A stretch of DNA of 7,731 bases from an uncultured Lactobacillus sp. (GTDB lineage: Bacteria; Bacillota; Bacilli; Lactobacillales; Lactobacillaceae): positions 16,084 to 23,814 of the forward strand of contig NZ_CARBVX010000024.1 of assembly GCF_948948975.1 (NCBI RefSeq). Direction: 5' to 3'. Positions 1 through 5,378 of this stretch are shown here, piece after piece (position 1 is the stretch's first letter; each line of letters begins with the position of its first letter). The notes under the pieces are model-generated. The model ran no database searches and was not told the origin of the DNA. It saw only the letters and a list, made by a program, of their open reading frames with translations. The position numbers and the translations under genes were made by a program.

Positions 1-699
1 GTGTTCTCCACGTAGGTGGAGATGATCCCTATTAGGTGATAATATGCCAAGTAAAAAAGAAGTGTTCTCCACGTAGGTGGAGATGATCCCATTGTATTAA
101 ATTGTGATTTAGCAATATGCAGGTGTTCTCCACGTAGGTGGAGATGATCCTATCAAACTAGAATCCTTGGTCAATGTAACACAGTGTTCTCCACGTAGGT
201 GGAGATGATCCCTGGATCTTGTACACTAGAACAGGGAGCATATGGTGTTCTCCACGTAGGTGGAGATGATCCTACCGCCCATTAACCCAGTGGTTAAGGC
301 TAAAGGTGTTCTCCACGTAGGTGGAGATGATCCGTTATGCTGGGTATGGTTCAAATACTCCAACTAGTGTTCTCCACGTATGTGGAGATGATCCTGTGCT
401 GCTTTTTGGTACTTGGTCTCATGAATGGTGTTCTCCACGTAGGTGGAGATGATCCTGGAAAAGTTTCTGGAGGATAAGCGTCTAGAGGGTGTTCTCCACG
501 TATGTGGAGGTGATCCTCTTCCTTTTACGGAATTTACACCACTCGAAAAGTGTTCTCCACGTATGTGGAGGTGATCCTCGTGGAGGTGCGCAGCCTCCTA
601 TGGCAACTGAGTGTTCTCCACGTATGTAGAGATGATCCTGCCACACATCGAATGAAGTCAGCTTCATTTTTGTATTCTCCACACATGTGGAGGTAACCT
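1..699 (+). CRISPR. Type I-E CRISPR array, leader-distal end (12 repeats, 11 spacers)
   Basis: Twelve 28-nt repeats start at 1, 62, 123, 184, 245, 306, 367, 428, 489, 550, 611 and 672, separated by eleven unique spacers of exactly 33 nt. The usual repeat begins GTGTTCTCCAC and ends GGAGATGATCC, with a 6-bp stem CTCCAC/GTGGAG around a GTAG or GTAT loop. This length and stem, and the 8-nt 3' handle ending GATCC, match the type I-E repeats known from the Lactobacillus acidophilus group. Repeats 1-6 and 8 are identical, 7, 9, 10 and 11 are variants, and 12 is degenerate. Degeneracy at the right end puts the leader to the left, outside the window, so the array reads on the plus strand and position 1 is not the true array start. 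No cas gene is visible. Each spacer would specify a Cascade guide RNA against foreign DNA; the targets cannot be assigned from sequence alone. Confidence 0.98.
672..699 (+). repeat. Degenerate terminal CRISPR repeat
   Basis: This last repeat differs from the array consensus at six or more positions. It has A at position 3, AC for GT in the loop (positions 12-13), and an altered 3' handle ending GTAACCT. Its stem CTCCAC/GTGGAG-type pairing is largely kept. A decayed final repeat is the normal mark of the trailer end. Its GTATTCTCC start matches the commoner repeat form of related lactobacilli, so it may keep the older state. No further repeat is found at the expected next position (733). Confidence 0.9.
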
Positions 700-724
700 C
701 ATAAAAAGTGGCGTTGGCAGAACT

Positions 725-767
725 ACTAACTCCTGTTATCCATATACCTAATTCTACATGAGTTAGT
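725..767. repeat. Inverted repeat in the array trailer
   Basis: ACTAACTC (725-732) is exactly complementary to GAGTTAGT (760-767), with 27 nt between. The arms extend imperfectly on the outside. It lies just past the degenerate repeat and could form a weak hairpin in the trailer transcript. There is no T-run after it, so it is not a typical terminator. The rest of 700-840 shows no gene. Confidence 0.35.
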
Positions 768-840
768 TCAATGATTAGATAGCTCACATTAGCTAATTTA
801 ATATAAAAATATCAAGAGAGAAGAGATGTGACACCACCGA

Positions 841-871
841 TCGACTAAAGACTAGTAGGATTTGCTACAAT
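841..871 (+). promoter_or_regulatory. Extended -10 promoter of the candidate small RNA
   Basis: TACAAT (866-871) is preceded by TGC (863-865), giving the extended -10 form TGnTACAAT. A weak -35 candidate TCGACT lies at 841-846, 19 bp upstream. The expected start point is about 878-879, which coincides with the first base of the 11-bp stem of the candidate RNA. That fit supports both calls. Confidence 0.5.
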
Positions 872-877
872 AAAAGA

Positions 878-996
878 AAAGACAAGTGAAAGTAGTAGAT
901 AGTTAAGTGAGTGCGCATAGTAGTCAGATAGGTGTGGGTACAAATCCCACCTCACTTGTCTTAAAGAAAACGATACTCAGTTGAGTATCGTTTTTA
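878..996 (+). ncRNA. Candidate structured small RNA with a tRNA-like T-arm
   Basis: No ORF with a ribosome binding site covers this segment, yet it has the layout of an RNA gene: promoter, closed structure, terminator. AAGACAAGTGA (879-889) pairs perfectly with TCACTTGTCTT (952-962), an 11-bp closing stem. Inside it, GTGGG (934-938), TACAAAT (939-945) and CCCAC (946-950) form a 5-bp stem with a 7-nt loop. This is the geometry of a tRNA T-arm (usual loop TTCAAAT), followed at once by the 7-nt CTCACTT (951-957) as in an acceptor 3' strand. The remaining 43 nt (891-933) have tRNA-like length, but no clear D-arm or anticodon arm could be drawn, and no CCA follows. I do not recognise the family; it does not look like tmRNA, RNase P RNA, SRP RNA or 6S RNA. 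It could be an uncharacterised sRNA, a decayed tRNA or a non-translating tRNA-like RNA. Confidence 0.5.
967..996 (+). terminator. Intrinsic terminator of the small RNA
   Basis: AAAACGATACTCA (967-979) and TGAGTATCGTTTT (982-994) are perfect complements around a very short loop, followed by T residues to 995. No coding gene ends just upstream, so the terminator points to a non-coding transcript, though it could also catch transcripts from the CRISPR array. The A-run on the other side makes it potentially bidirectional. Confidence 0.85.
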
Positions 997-1200
997 TTTT
1001 GGTATTTTTTCTCGAGGATAGGACTTAAATATTTAATAAAGATAATCCAGATTATCATCCCATAACTAAATACACTAACTCTACTTGTTATGAAATCAAG
1101 CTGTTTCTACTTGTTGTGCAAGGAAAAATCATCACGTACAGCACATTTTAAGCCTGCTCTCATAACGGGCTAATCCGTAATTTAAAAACTCGATTCGTTA
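997..1200. other. Gene-free stretch with short repeats
   Basis: I see no convincing gene here on either strand. There is a perfect small inverted repeat GATAAT-CCAG-ATTATC (1041-1056). There is also an imperfect direct repeat, TCTACTTGTTATG (1080-1092) and TCTACTTGTTGTG (1106-1118), 26 bp apart with one mismatch. Neither is followed by a T-run. The stretch may be decayed sequence or the far upstream region of the lipoprotein gene. Confidence 0.4.
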
Positions 1201-1215
1201 TATAATCTGTATAAT
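1201..1215 (+). promoter_or_regulatory. Probable -10 region of the DUF5067-like lipoprotein gene
   Basis: Two perfect TATAAT boxes lie 9 bp apart (1201-1206 and 1210-1215), about 55-65 bp before the start codon. No good -35 hexamer is seen at the right spacing, so either box may be the one used. In such AT-rich DNA the match alone is only moderate evidence. Confidence 0.4.
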
Positions 1216-1269
1216 TTTTTAACTAAAAATGCTAAAATTGTTGATGTATTCAAATAGGGAGGTTTTTTG

Positions 1270-2040
1270 ATGAAAAAAAGATATATTTTAGGAGCATTAA
1301 GTTTAGTACTTCTGGGATTGGGAACAAGTGCTTGCTCTAGTCAAAGTGATAATAGTAGCAGCAAACAAACAACTACTAGTAAGTCAAAGAAGTCTGTCGA
1401 AAAGACAGGTGAAAGCAGTAGTGAGAGTACAAAACGCTCTAAAAAAGATTTAAGTACAGCGGCTGACAATCAAGCTAATAATAGTAACAGTAACGATGGA
1501 AAAGCTTATGGCGGAAACTTCCAAGACAGTAAGGGATATATCGCTATTAATAATGTAACCAACGTCACTGTTAAGGGTTCTGACGGCGATAACCATTATG
1601 CTCTAGTGCAAGGAACTTTTACTAATAATGCTAAAGAAAGCGTTGACCCAACATCTTTCTTTAGCAATCACTTAAAAGTAATGGAGAAAGTTGGCAAAGC
1701 TACGCATGATATTGTTTTGGTCACCACAGACATTGAAAATGAATTAACACCTTGGGAAAACCAGATTAAGGAAGGTCGTAAGAAGATTGATCCTAATATG
1801 ACCGGTAATTTTGTTATAGTATATAAATTAGATCCTGCAAATGGAGCTAAAACTAATGCAACCCATTATGTATTCGACCCTTACGATTCTAAATTTGGTA
1901 AATCATTAACTGTAAAAGTTTATGAGTCTAAGACCATTAAGAAATCTGGCAATAATGCAGCCAGCAATTCACATTCTGACGAAAGTACAGACACAAATTC
2001 AAGTGCCGATACAAGCAGCGATGCTGATACAGATGACTAA
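1270..2040 (+). CDS. Secreted lipoprotein with DUF5067-like domain
   Basis: The start is ATG 1270, because AGGGAGG (1256-1262) sits 7 nt upstream; the TTG at 1267 gives a slightly longer frame but poorer spacing. The 256-residue product opens with a lipoprotein signal peptide: MKKRY, a hydrophobic stretch at about 6-18, and a lipobox ending TSAC with the lipidated Cys at 22. A Ser/Lys/Asn-rich flexible linker covers about 23-78. A folded domain follows at about 79-219 with β-rich character (YIAINNVTNVTVKG, HYALVQGTFTNNAKES). A second Ser/Asp-rich tail closes the protein (225-256). The folded part resembles the DUF5067/DUF4352 immunoglobulin-like lipoproteins common in lactobacilli, which sit on the outer face of the membrane; their function is not established. 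The family name is from memory of typical sequence pattern, so it is less certain than the lipoprotein call. It is a single-gene unit ending in a strong terminator. Confidence 0.88.
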   Translation: MKKRYILGALSLVLLGLGTSACSSQSDNSSSKQTTTSKSKKSVEKTGESSSESTKRSKKDLSTAADNQANNSNSNDGKAYGGNFQDSKGYIAINNVTNVTVKGSDGDNHYALVQGTFTNNAKESVDPTSFFSNHLKVMEKVGKATHDIVLVTTDIENELTPWENQIKEGRKKIDPNMTGNFVIVYKLDPANGAKTNATHYVFDPYDSKFGKSLTVKVYESKTIKKSGNNAASNSHSDESTDTNSSADTSSDADTDD

Positions 2041-2050
2041 TTAAATATTA

Positions 2051-2093
2051 AAAAACTGAGAACTATGAGGGTATTTCATGATTCTCAGTTTTT
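2051..2093. terminator. Bidirectional terminator between convergent genes
   Basis: AAAAACTGAGAA (2051-2062) pairs with TTCTCAGTTTTT (2082-2093), with an inner ATGA/TCAT helix. T-runs on both strands let it end the lipoprotein gene (+) and the convergent coiled-coil gene (-), whose stop is at 2107. Confidence 0.9.
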
Positions 2094-2106
2094 TTATTAG
2101 GTAGTA

Positions 2107-2949
2107 TTATTGTCCAATTAGTTGCTGGAAATCGCTAACTAGTTTTTGAAAAGTGGCATTTAAATTCTGCATAAATTCGTTTTGATTATTTTTCATTTGA
2201 TCTAATAATGAATCGGCCTGATTTGGATTTTGTTTGATTTGGTCGATAGTAGAGCCCAATTGATCAATTTGATTTTGTAAGGCTTGATTATTAGCAGCAT
2301 TATTTTTCAACTGTTCATTTTCAGTTTTGATTTGGTTTAATTGGTTTTGTAATTCTTCTTTATCTTGATCCTGCTTATAGGTATTGATAGCACTTTGTAG
2401 TTCTTTATTTTGTTGCATTAATTGCTTGTTTTGTTCAGACAGATTATCTAATTTACTGTTAGTATTATTGAGGGCATTACTTTGAGCTTGCTCATTTTGA
2501 ACTGTATCATTATGAGCCTGACAAGCTGAAATACCAAAGATGATGGCAATTAGTAAAACCAGTATTCCAAGAACAATATATACTATCTTTTTCTTGCCTT
2601 TCTTTTTAGGACGAGCACGTTTATTAGAAGAAGTATATTGTGCTGGTTTTTCTGGAGCCGGTTGAGGAGCAGGAGCAGAATCAGCCACATTATTTTTATC
2701 AGTTACCCAGGCTTGAATTTTCTTGGTTGCATATTCGTTCTTAGTGCCAATTGCTGTGATAATTACAGGATATACACCTGCTTCAGAACGATTAACAGCC
2801 TTTTTATTTATACTAAGATTATCATTTGAAATAAGATGGCCATTTTCTGTAACTGTAAGTTCCAGTTGAGAAATTATTTCTTGATTGGTCAGATTTTGAT
2901 TAAGAGGCCAGGTAATTGAGTCTACTCTGGTATTGATTTGTAATGTCAT
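2107..2949 (-). CDS. Ig-like / transmembrane / coiled-coil membrane protein
   Basis: The 280-residue protein starts at ATG 2949, with AAAGGA (2963-2958 on the minus strand) 8 nt upstream. Residues 1-82 look like a small Ig-like β-sandwich: GVYPVIITAIG followed by ATKKIQAWVTD resembles the final strands of bacterial Ig-like or cadherin-like domains. A Pro/Ala linker (about 90-103) leads to a very basic patch (RARPKKKGKKK, 111-121), one transmembrane helix (122-142) and a Gln/Asn/Leu-rich coiled coil (about 150-280). There is no N-terminal signal peptide. By the positive-inside rule the Ig-like part should be cytoplasmic and the coiled coil outside. The helix ends in ISAC (Cys143), which looks like a lipobox but lies too far from the N-terminus for ordinary lipoprotein processing. 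I do not recognise a named family and give no function; a cell-envelope role is an inference. Confidence 0.85.
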   Translation of the reverse strand: MTLQINTRVDSITWPLNQNLTNQEIISQLELTVTENGHLISNDNLSINKKAVNRSEAGVYPVIITAIGTKNEYATKKIQAWVTDKNNVADSAPAPQPAPEKPAQYTSSNKRARPKKKGKKKIVYIVLGILVLLIAIIFGISACQAHNDTVQNEQAQSNALNNTNSKLDNLSEQNKQLMQQNKELQSAINTYKQDQDKEELQNQLNQIKTENEQLKNNAANNQALQNQIDQLGSTIDQIKQNPNQADSLLDQMKNNQNEFMQNLNATFQKLVSDFQQLIGQ

Positions 2950-2988
2950 ATCTAAATTCCTTTGAAAAACTTTAGTCTATTTAATTCA

Positions 2989-2994
2989 ATTATA
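2989..2994 (-). promoter_or_regulatory. Probable -10 box of the coiled-coil gene
   Basis: On the minus strand a perfect TATAAT reads from 2994 to 2989, about 40 bp before the start codon at 2949. The region at -35 spacing is only weakly similar to consensus (TTTCTC at 3017-3012), so the promoter is plausible but unproven. Confidence 0.4.
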
Positions 2995-3069
2995 CTAATA
3001 AAATTTACTTAGAGAAATTAATTAACAGTAGTAAAATAAAACTTAAACAATTATAAACTATAGAAATAA

Positions 3070-3075
3070 TATAAT
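3070..3075 (+). promoter_or_regulatory. Probable -10 box of the Nudix gene
   Basis: A perfect TATAAT lies 25 bp before the start codon, giving a 5' leader of roughly 20 nt that carries the GGAG ribosome binding site (3092-3095). No clear -35 box is seen. The divergent promoter of the upstream minus-strand gene is about 75 bp away. Confidence 0.4.
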
Positions 3076-3100
3076 TAAAATTATGTAAAATGGAGAAGAA

Positions 3101-3541
3101 ATGAAAAGATCAGAAGCTGTAACTTTAACTAATATGTGTATGATAAAAGATAAGGATAAAATTTTAGTTCTAAATAGAACTGATCCAGTTTGGCCCGGTT
3201 TAACTTTTCCAGGCGGCCACGTCGAATCTCATGAAGCTTTTCATGACTCAGTGGTTAGAGAAATAAAAGAAGAGACGGGATTAGAAATAGAGGACCCACG
3301 TTTAGTTGGAGTAAATCAATTTTTTGACCATAATGATGAACGCTATCTTGTATTTTTCTATGTGGCTACTAAGTTTACTGGTACATTAAAAGCTTCTGAT
3401 GAAGGAGATTTAACTTGGATGACAAGGGAAGAAATAGAAAAATCAAAATTAGCATATAATTTTGATCATGATTTACCAATCTTTTTCGATGAAAAGTTAA
3501 GTGAACATATCTTAGATGGAGATAGGGATCAGACTTATTAA
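3101..3541 (+). CDS. Nudix hydrolase, MutT / 8-oxo-dGTP diphosphatase-like
   Basis: The 146-residue protein has a complete Nudix box at residues 39-61: G39, five residues, E45, seven residues, then REIKEETGL, with all the metal-binding Glu positions (E54, E57, E58) intact. This motif cleaves nucleoside diphosphates linked to another group, with Mg2+. The preceding WPGLTFPGGH (31-40) resembles MutT-type enzymes that remove oxidised nucleotides such as 8-oxo-dGTP from the pool, but substrate cannot be fixed from sequence. The length is normal for a stand-alone single-domain cytoplasmic enzyme. The start is ATG 3101 with GGAG six bases upstream. It is monocistronic, flanked by minus-strand genes on both sides, and ends at a terminator just after the stop. 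Confidence 0.93.
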   Translation: MKRSEAVTLTNMCMIKDKDKILVLNRTDPVWPGLTFPGGHVESHEAFHDSVVREIKEETGLEIEDPRLVGVNQFFDHNDERYLVFFYVATKFTGTLKASDEGDLTWMTREEIEKSKLAYNFDHDLPIFFDEKLSEHILDGDRDQTY

Positions 3542-3568
3542 AAAAGACATTCGATTTGAATGTCTTTT
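3542..3568. terminator. Bidirectional terminator between Nudix and lipoprotein genes
   Basis: AAAAGACATTC (3542-3552) and GAATGTCTTTT (3558-3568) form a perfect 11-bp stem around a 5-nt loop, with A- and T-runs on the two sides. It starts directly after the Nudix stop codon and lies 4 bp from the stop of the convergent lipoprotein gene. Confidence 0.9.
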
Positions 3569-3571
3569 CTA

Positions 3572-4231
3572 TTAGTCTTGAGTATTTTCAGTTGAGCTAG
3601 TTGACTCAGAGTCATTATTTTGACTAGCTGGCGTTTCTGTTTCCTTGCTTGAACTTGAAGAAGATTCAGATGAAGCAGTAGAAGATGATGAAGTATTTGA
3701 ATTCCCCGAGTTTGAACTATTTGTAGAAGAACTTTGAGTAGTTGCATTTGCATTACTGTTAGTAGTCCAGCTGTTATCAAAGTAATAGTTAGGTTGAGGA
3801 TTATAATAACTATAATTGCGGCGTGGAACAGTATAGGAAGATGTACCAAAGTTAGATTGTGGTAGAGTACTGCTTGCCTTATGTTCACTGCGTTGAATAG
3901 GTAAAGTAGTACTTGATGAACTAGAACTTTGGCTTTCAGAACTAGATTGATCTTCTTTATTTTGGAGACTATCTAGTTGATCATCCATCTTAGTGTCTTC
4001 ATCTTTTTTCTGCTCAGTCTTGTCTGATTTTTCTTTTTTATCGTCTTTATTTTTAGGTTTCTCTTTTTCAACTTTTTTATGAGATTGCTTATGAGAAGAC
4101 TGAATAATGGCATAGTCTGCTGCAGAAGATTTATGTTTTGGCTCAACCAAGTTGTTACGACAACCTGCAAGTAATAAGAGACCACAACTTAAAGCACCAA
4201 CGATTAACTTTTTCAAATTAATTTTCTCCAT
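3572..4231 (-). CDS. Ser-rich, low-complexity lipoprotein
   Basis: The 219-residue protein has a classical lipoprotein signal: KKLIVGALSCGLLLLAGC, with lipobox LAGC and lipidated Cys24. The mature part has no obvious folded domain. It has a charged Lys/Glu/Asp segment (about 46-82), a first Ser run (96-107), a short aromatic patch with Tyr, Asn and Pro (about 139-151, including SYYNPQPNYYFDN), and a long Ser/Thr/Asn tail (about 163-219). Such proteins are usually anchored outside the membrane and extended through the wall; the Ser/Thr tail could be glycosylated, which is an inference. The start ATG 4231 has only a weak ribosome binding site (AGAAG, 4242-4238). TATAAT reads from 4251 to 4246 on the minus strand, but would leave almost no leader, so the real promoter may be further upstream. 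No family was recognised. Confidence 0.8.
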   Translation of the reverse strand: MEKINLKKLIVGALSCGLLLLAGCRNNLVEPKHKSSAADYAIIQSSHKQSHKKVEKEKPKNKDDKKEKSDKTEQKKDEDTKMDDQLDSLQNKEDQSSSESQSSSSSSTTLPIQRSEHKASSTLPQSNFGTSSYTVPRRNYSYYNPQPNYYFDNSWTTNSNANATTQSSSTNSSNSGNSNTSSSSTASSESSSSSSKETETPASQNNDSESTSSTENTQD

Positions 4232-4302
4232 TTAAAACTTCTTTTATTATAACCAAAATTATTAATATAAAACAGTAAAATTAAGTATTGATAAGAAGGG
4301 AT

Positions 4303-4328
4303 TTGAAAATTAATATATTATTTTTCAA
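4303..4328. promoter_or_regulatory. 26-bp near-perfect palindrome between divergent genes
   Basis: The left arm TTGAAAATTAATA (4303-4315) and right arm TATTATTTTTCAA (4316-4328) are complementary at 12 of 13 positions with no loop. It lies between the divergent lipoprotein and DUF1828-like genes, about 40 bp upstream of a -10 box. A gapless palindrome suits a dimeric DNA-binding protein better than an RNA hairpin, but no known regulator site was recognised and AT-rich DNA yields such matches by chance. Confidence 0.35.
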
Positions 4329-4366
4329 GTTTGGAAGTTCAAAGAACATATTTTTTCTAGAAAAGA

Positions 4367-4372
4367 TATAAT
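4367..4372 (+). promoter_or_regulatory. Probable -10 box of the first DUF1828-like gene
   Basis: A perfect TATAAT stands about 64 bp before the start codon at 4436. The upstream hexamer at suitable spacing (AGAACA, 4343-4348) matches the -35 consensus at only three positions. The predicted leader is about 57 nt and contains the TTGGAGG ribosome binding site. Confidence 0.45.
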
Positions 4373-4435
4373 AGATATGTAGTGAATTAATTTGTTAAAT
4401 TTATTTTTAGATAAAGATGTTGGAGGTCAGTTTCT

Positions 4436-4837
4436 ATGTATGATCTTGAAGACGTTTTAATGAAATCTTTTAGAGAAGATAATGGCATTAGTTCGGCATT
4501 TTCAATTGAACCGGTTGATGATAATGAATATCGTGTTTCAACTAATGTGGTTGATGGCTTGAACGATACTATTCACTTTTATTTAGTTGTTTATCCTAAC
4601 GGAACTTGTGCCTTGAATGATCGAGTATTTACGGCACAAATGATTGATGATAATATTGGGAGTTTCGCAAGCATTGCCAGTGATGTGGCACGTTTAGCTA
4701 GTGAATTTGGTGTATTATTAGATGACCGCGGAGAACTAACACGTGACTATATTAATGCTCGCGATCTTAGAAATGAAGTAAACAACTTTACTCAATTATT
4801 AAATCGCGTAGTTGAATTTGCTCAAATCCATAGATAA
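4436..4837 (+). CDS. DUF1828-like small protein, divergent copy
   Basis: The 133-residue acidic, cytoplasmic protein has no signal peptide or membrane segment. Start ATG 4436 is set by GGAGG (4422-4426), 9 nt upstream. Its plan follows the next gene. A β-rich half (EYRVSTNVVDG at 31-41, then IHFYLVVYPNGTCALNDR at 46-63) precedes a helical half containing GVLLDDRGELT (92-102) and LRNEVNNFTQLL (111-122). These line up with EVATPLIGAYG, VYCWIEKEDDYYRITDDG, GFEFDEETLEI and IPATLNDLTQLQ of the downstream protein. The DDG motif that typifies DUF1828 is here NDR (61-63), so any function that needs those residues is probably altered. The family function is unknown. It ends in its own terminator. Confidence 0.8.
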   Translation: MYDLEDVLMKSFREDNGISSAFSIEPVDDNEYRVSTNVVDGLNDTIHFYLVVYPNGTCALNDRVFTAQMIDDNIGSFASIASDVARLASEFGVLLDDRGELTRDYINARDLRNEVNNFTQLLNRVVEFAQIHR

Positions 4838-4847
4838 TTTAATTACA

Positions 4848-4883
4848 AGAGAAGAAGCTGAAAGCAGAAGCTTCTTTTTTTTT
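4848..4883 (+). terminator. Intrinsic terminator between the DUF1828 pair
   Basis: AAGAAGCT (4852-4859) and AGCTTCTT (4869-4876, with the first A at 4868/4869 boundary) form a stem extended by A-T and G-T pairs, followed by nine or more Ts to 4883. It separates the two paralogous genes, so they are probably not one simple operon unless readthrough occurs. Confidence 0.85.
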
Positions 4884-4895
4884 GTCTAATTAAGT

Positions 4896-4901
4896 TATAA
4901 T
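4896..4901 (+). promoter_or_regulatory. Probable -10 box of the second DUF1828 gene
   Basis: TATAAT lies 25 bp before the start codon at 4926. Its -35 position would fall inside the T-run of the preceding terminator, so the promoter appears compressed against it and may be weak. Confidence 0.4.
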
Positions 4902-4925
4902 TTGAATAAAAACAAGGAGAGAACT

Positions 4926-5306
4926 ATGAAAGATTCTGAAATAGAGTTAATTGGGCAAAATGCCATGAATTGGTTAAAAGAACATATTCATTTTATAAAA
5001 GCTGGTTCAGATATTGAGGTAGCAACACCCTTAATTGGTGCATATGGGGACTTAGTATATTGCTGGATTGAAAAAGAAGACGATTATTACCGAATTACTG
5101 ATGACGGGGGAACTTTATTTAAACTTGATCCTGGCCAAGAAAATATGGATTTACTTGAAGAAGCAATGGATATTGTAATTGGAGCTGGTTTTGAATTTGA
5201 TGAAGAGACTTTAGAAATTTACCAAGTGGTAGATCAAGAGGATATCCCCGCTACACTTAACGATCTGACTCAATTACAGGTTGCTTTGACTTATTTAGCC
5301 AGCTGA
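4926..5306 (+). CDS. DUF1828 domain protein
   Basis: The start is ATG 4926, with AAGGAG (4914-4919) six bases upstream; a TTG at 4902 in the same frame lies before this site and is unlikely. The 126-residue acidic protein carries the pattern typical of DUF1828: a TP motif after a short N-terminal helix (EVATPLIGAYGD, 31-42), a strand pair ending YYRITDDGGTLFKLDPG (54-70), then a helical part with GFEFDEETLEI (88-98). The DDG is at 59-61. The family occurs in Firmicutes and phages, sometimes with a DUF1829 partner domain that is absent here. Its role is unknown, and a link to phage or DNA metabolism would be speculation. It is paralogous to the gene just upstream. No clear terminator follows the stop. 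Confidence 0.85.
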   Translation: MKDSEIELIGQNAMNWLKEHIHFIKAGSDIEVATPLIGAYGDLVYCWIEKEDDYYRITDDGGTLFKLDPGQENMDLLEEAMDIVIGAGFEFDEETLEIYQVVDQEDIPATLNDLTQLQVALTYLAS

Positions 5307-5378
5307 TAACTTTCCCATCATAATTAAGTTTTTAAGTACAAATTTTTTGTTTTTCTTATTGCCTATGATATAAATAAT

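Noticed and set aside
273..366. tRNA-like motifs in spacers 5 and 6 (AGTGGTTAAGGC, GGTTCAAAT)
   Set aside because: The strands around the apparent T-loop in spacer 6 do not pair (G against A at the closing position), so these are probably chance, although phage tRNA targets are not excluded.
611..699. A CreA-like crRNA antitoxin unit made of repeat 11, spacer 11 and repeat 12, both repeats being altered
   Set aside because: The spacing is exactly that of the array, no toxin-like small RNA or cas operon is adjacent, and end-of-array decay explains it. A search for the spacer 11 seed in nearby promoters found nothing.
482..787. A 101-codon open frame on the minus strand
   Set aside because: It runs through CRISPR repeats and spacers, its product repeats with the 61-bp period, and it has no ribosome binding site.
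884..958. A functional canonical tRNA gene
   Set aside because: The acceptor and T-arm can be drawn, but no anticodon stem-loop or D-stem fits the 43 nt between them, position 55 is A rather than T, and no CCA follows.
2638..2829. A 63-codon open frame on the plus strand
   Set aside because: It lies inside the coiled-coil protein gene on the opposite strand, without a ribosome binding site or a sensible product.
3538..3888. A 116-codon Leu/Ile-rich frame on the minus strand
   Set aside because: It is an out-of-frame reading of the Ser-rich lipoprotein gene, where Ser/Asn codon repeats give artificial Leu/Ile runs. The 3973-4185 frame is the same kind of shadow.
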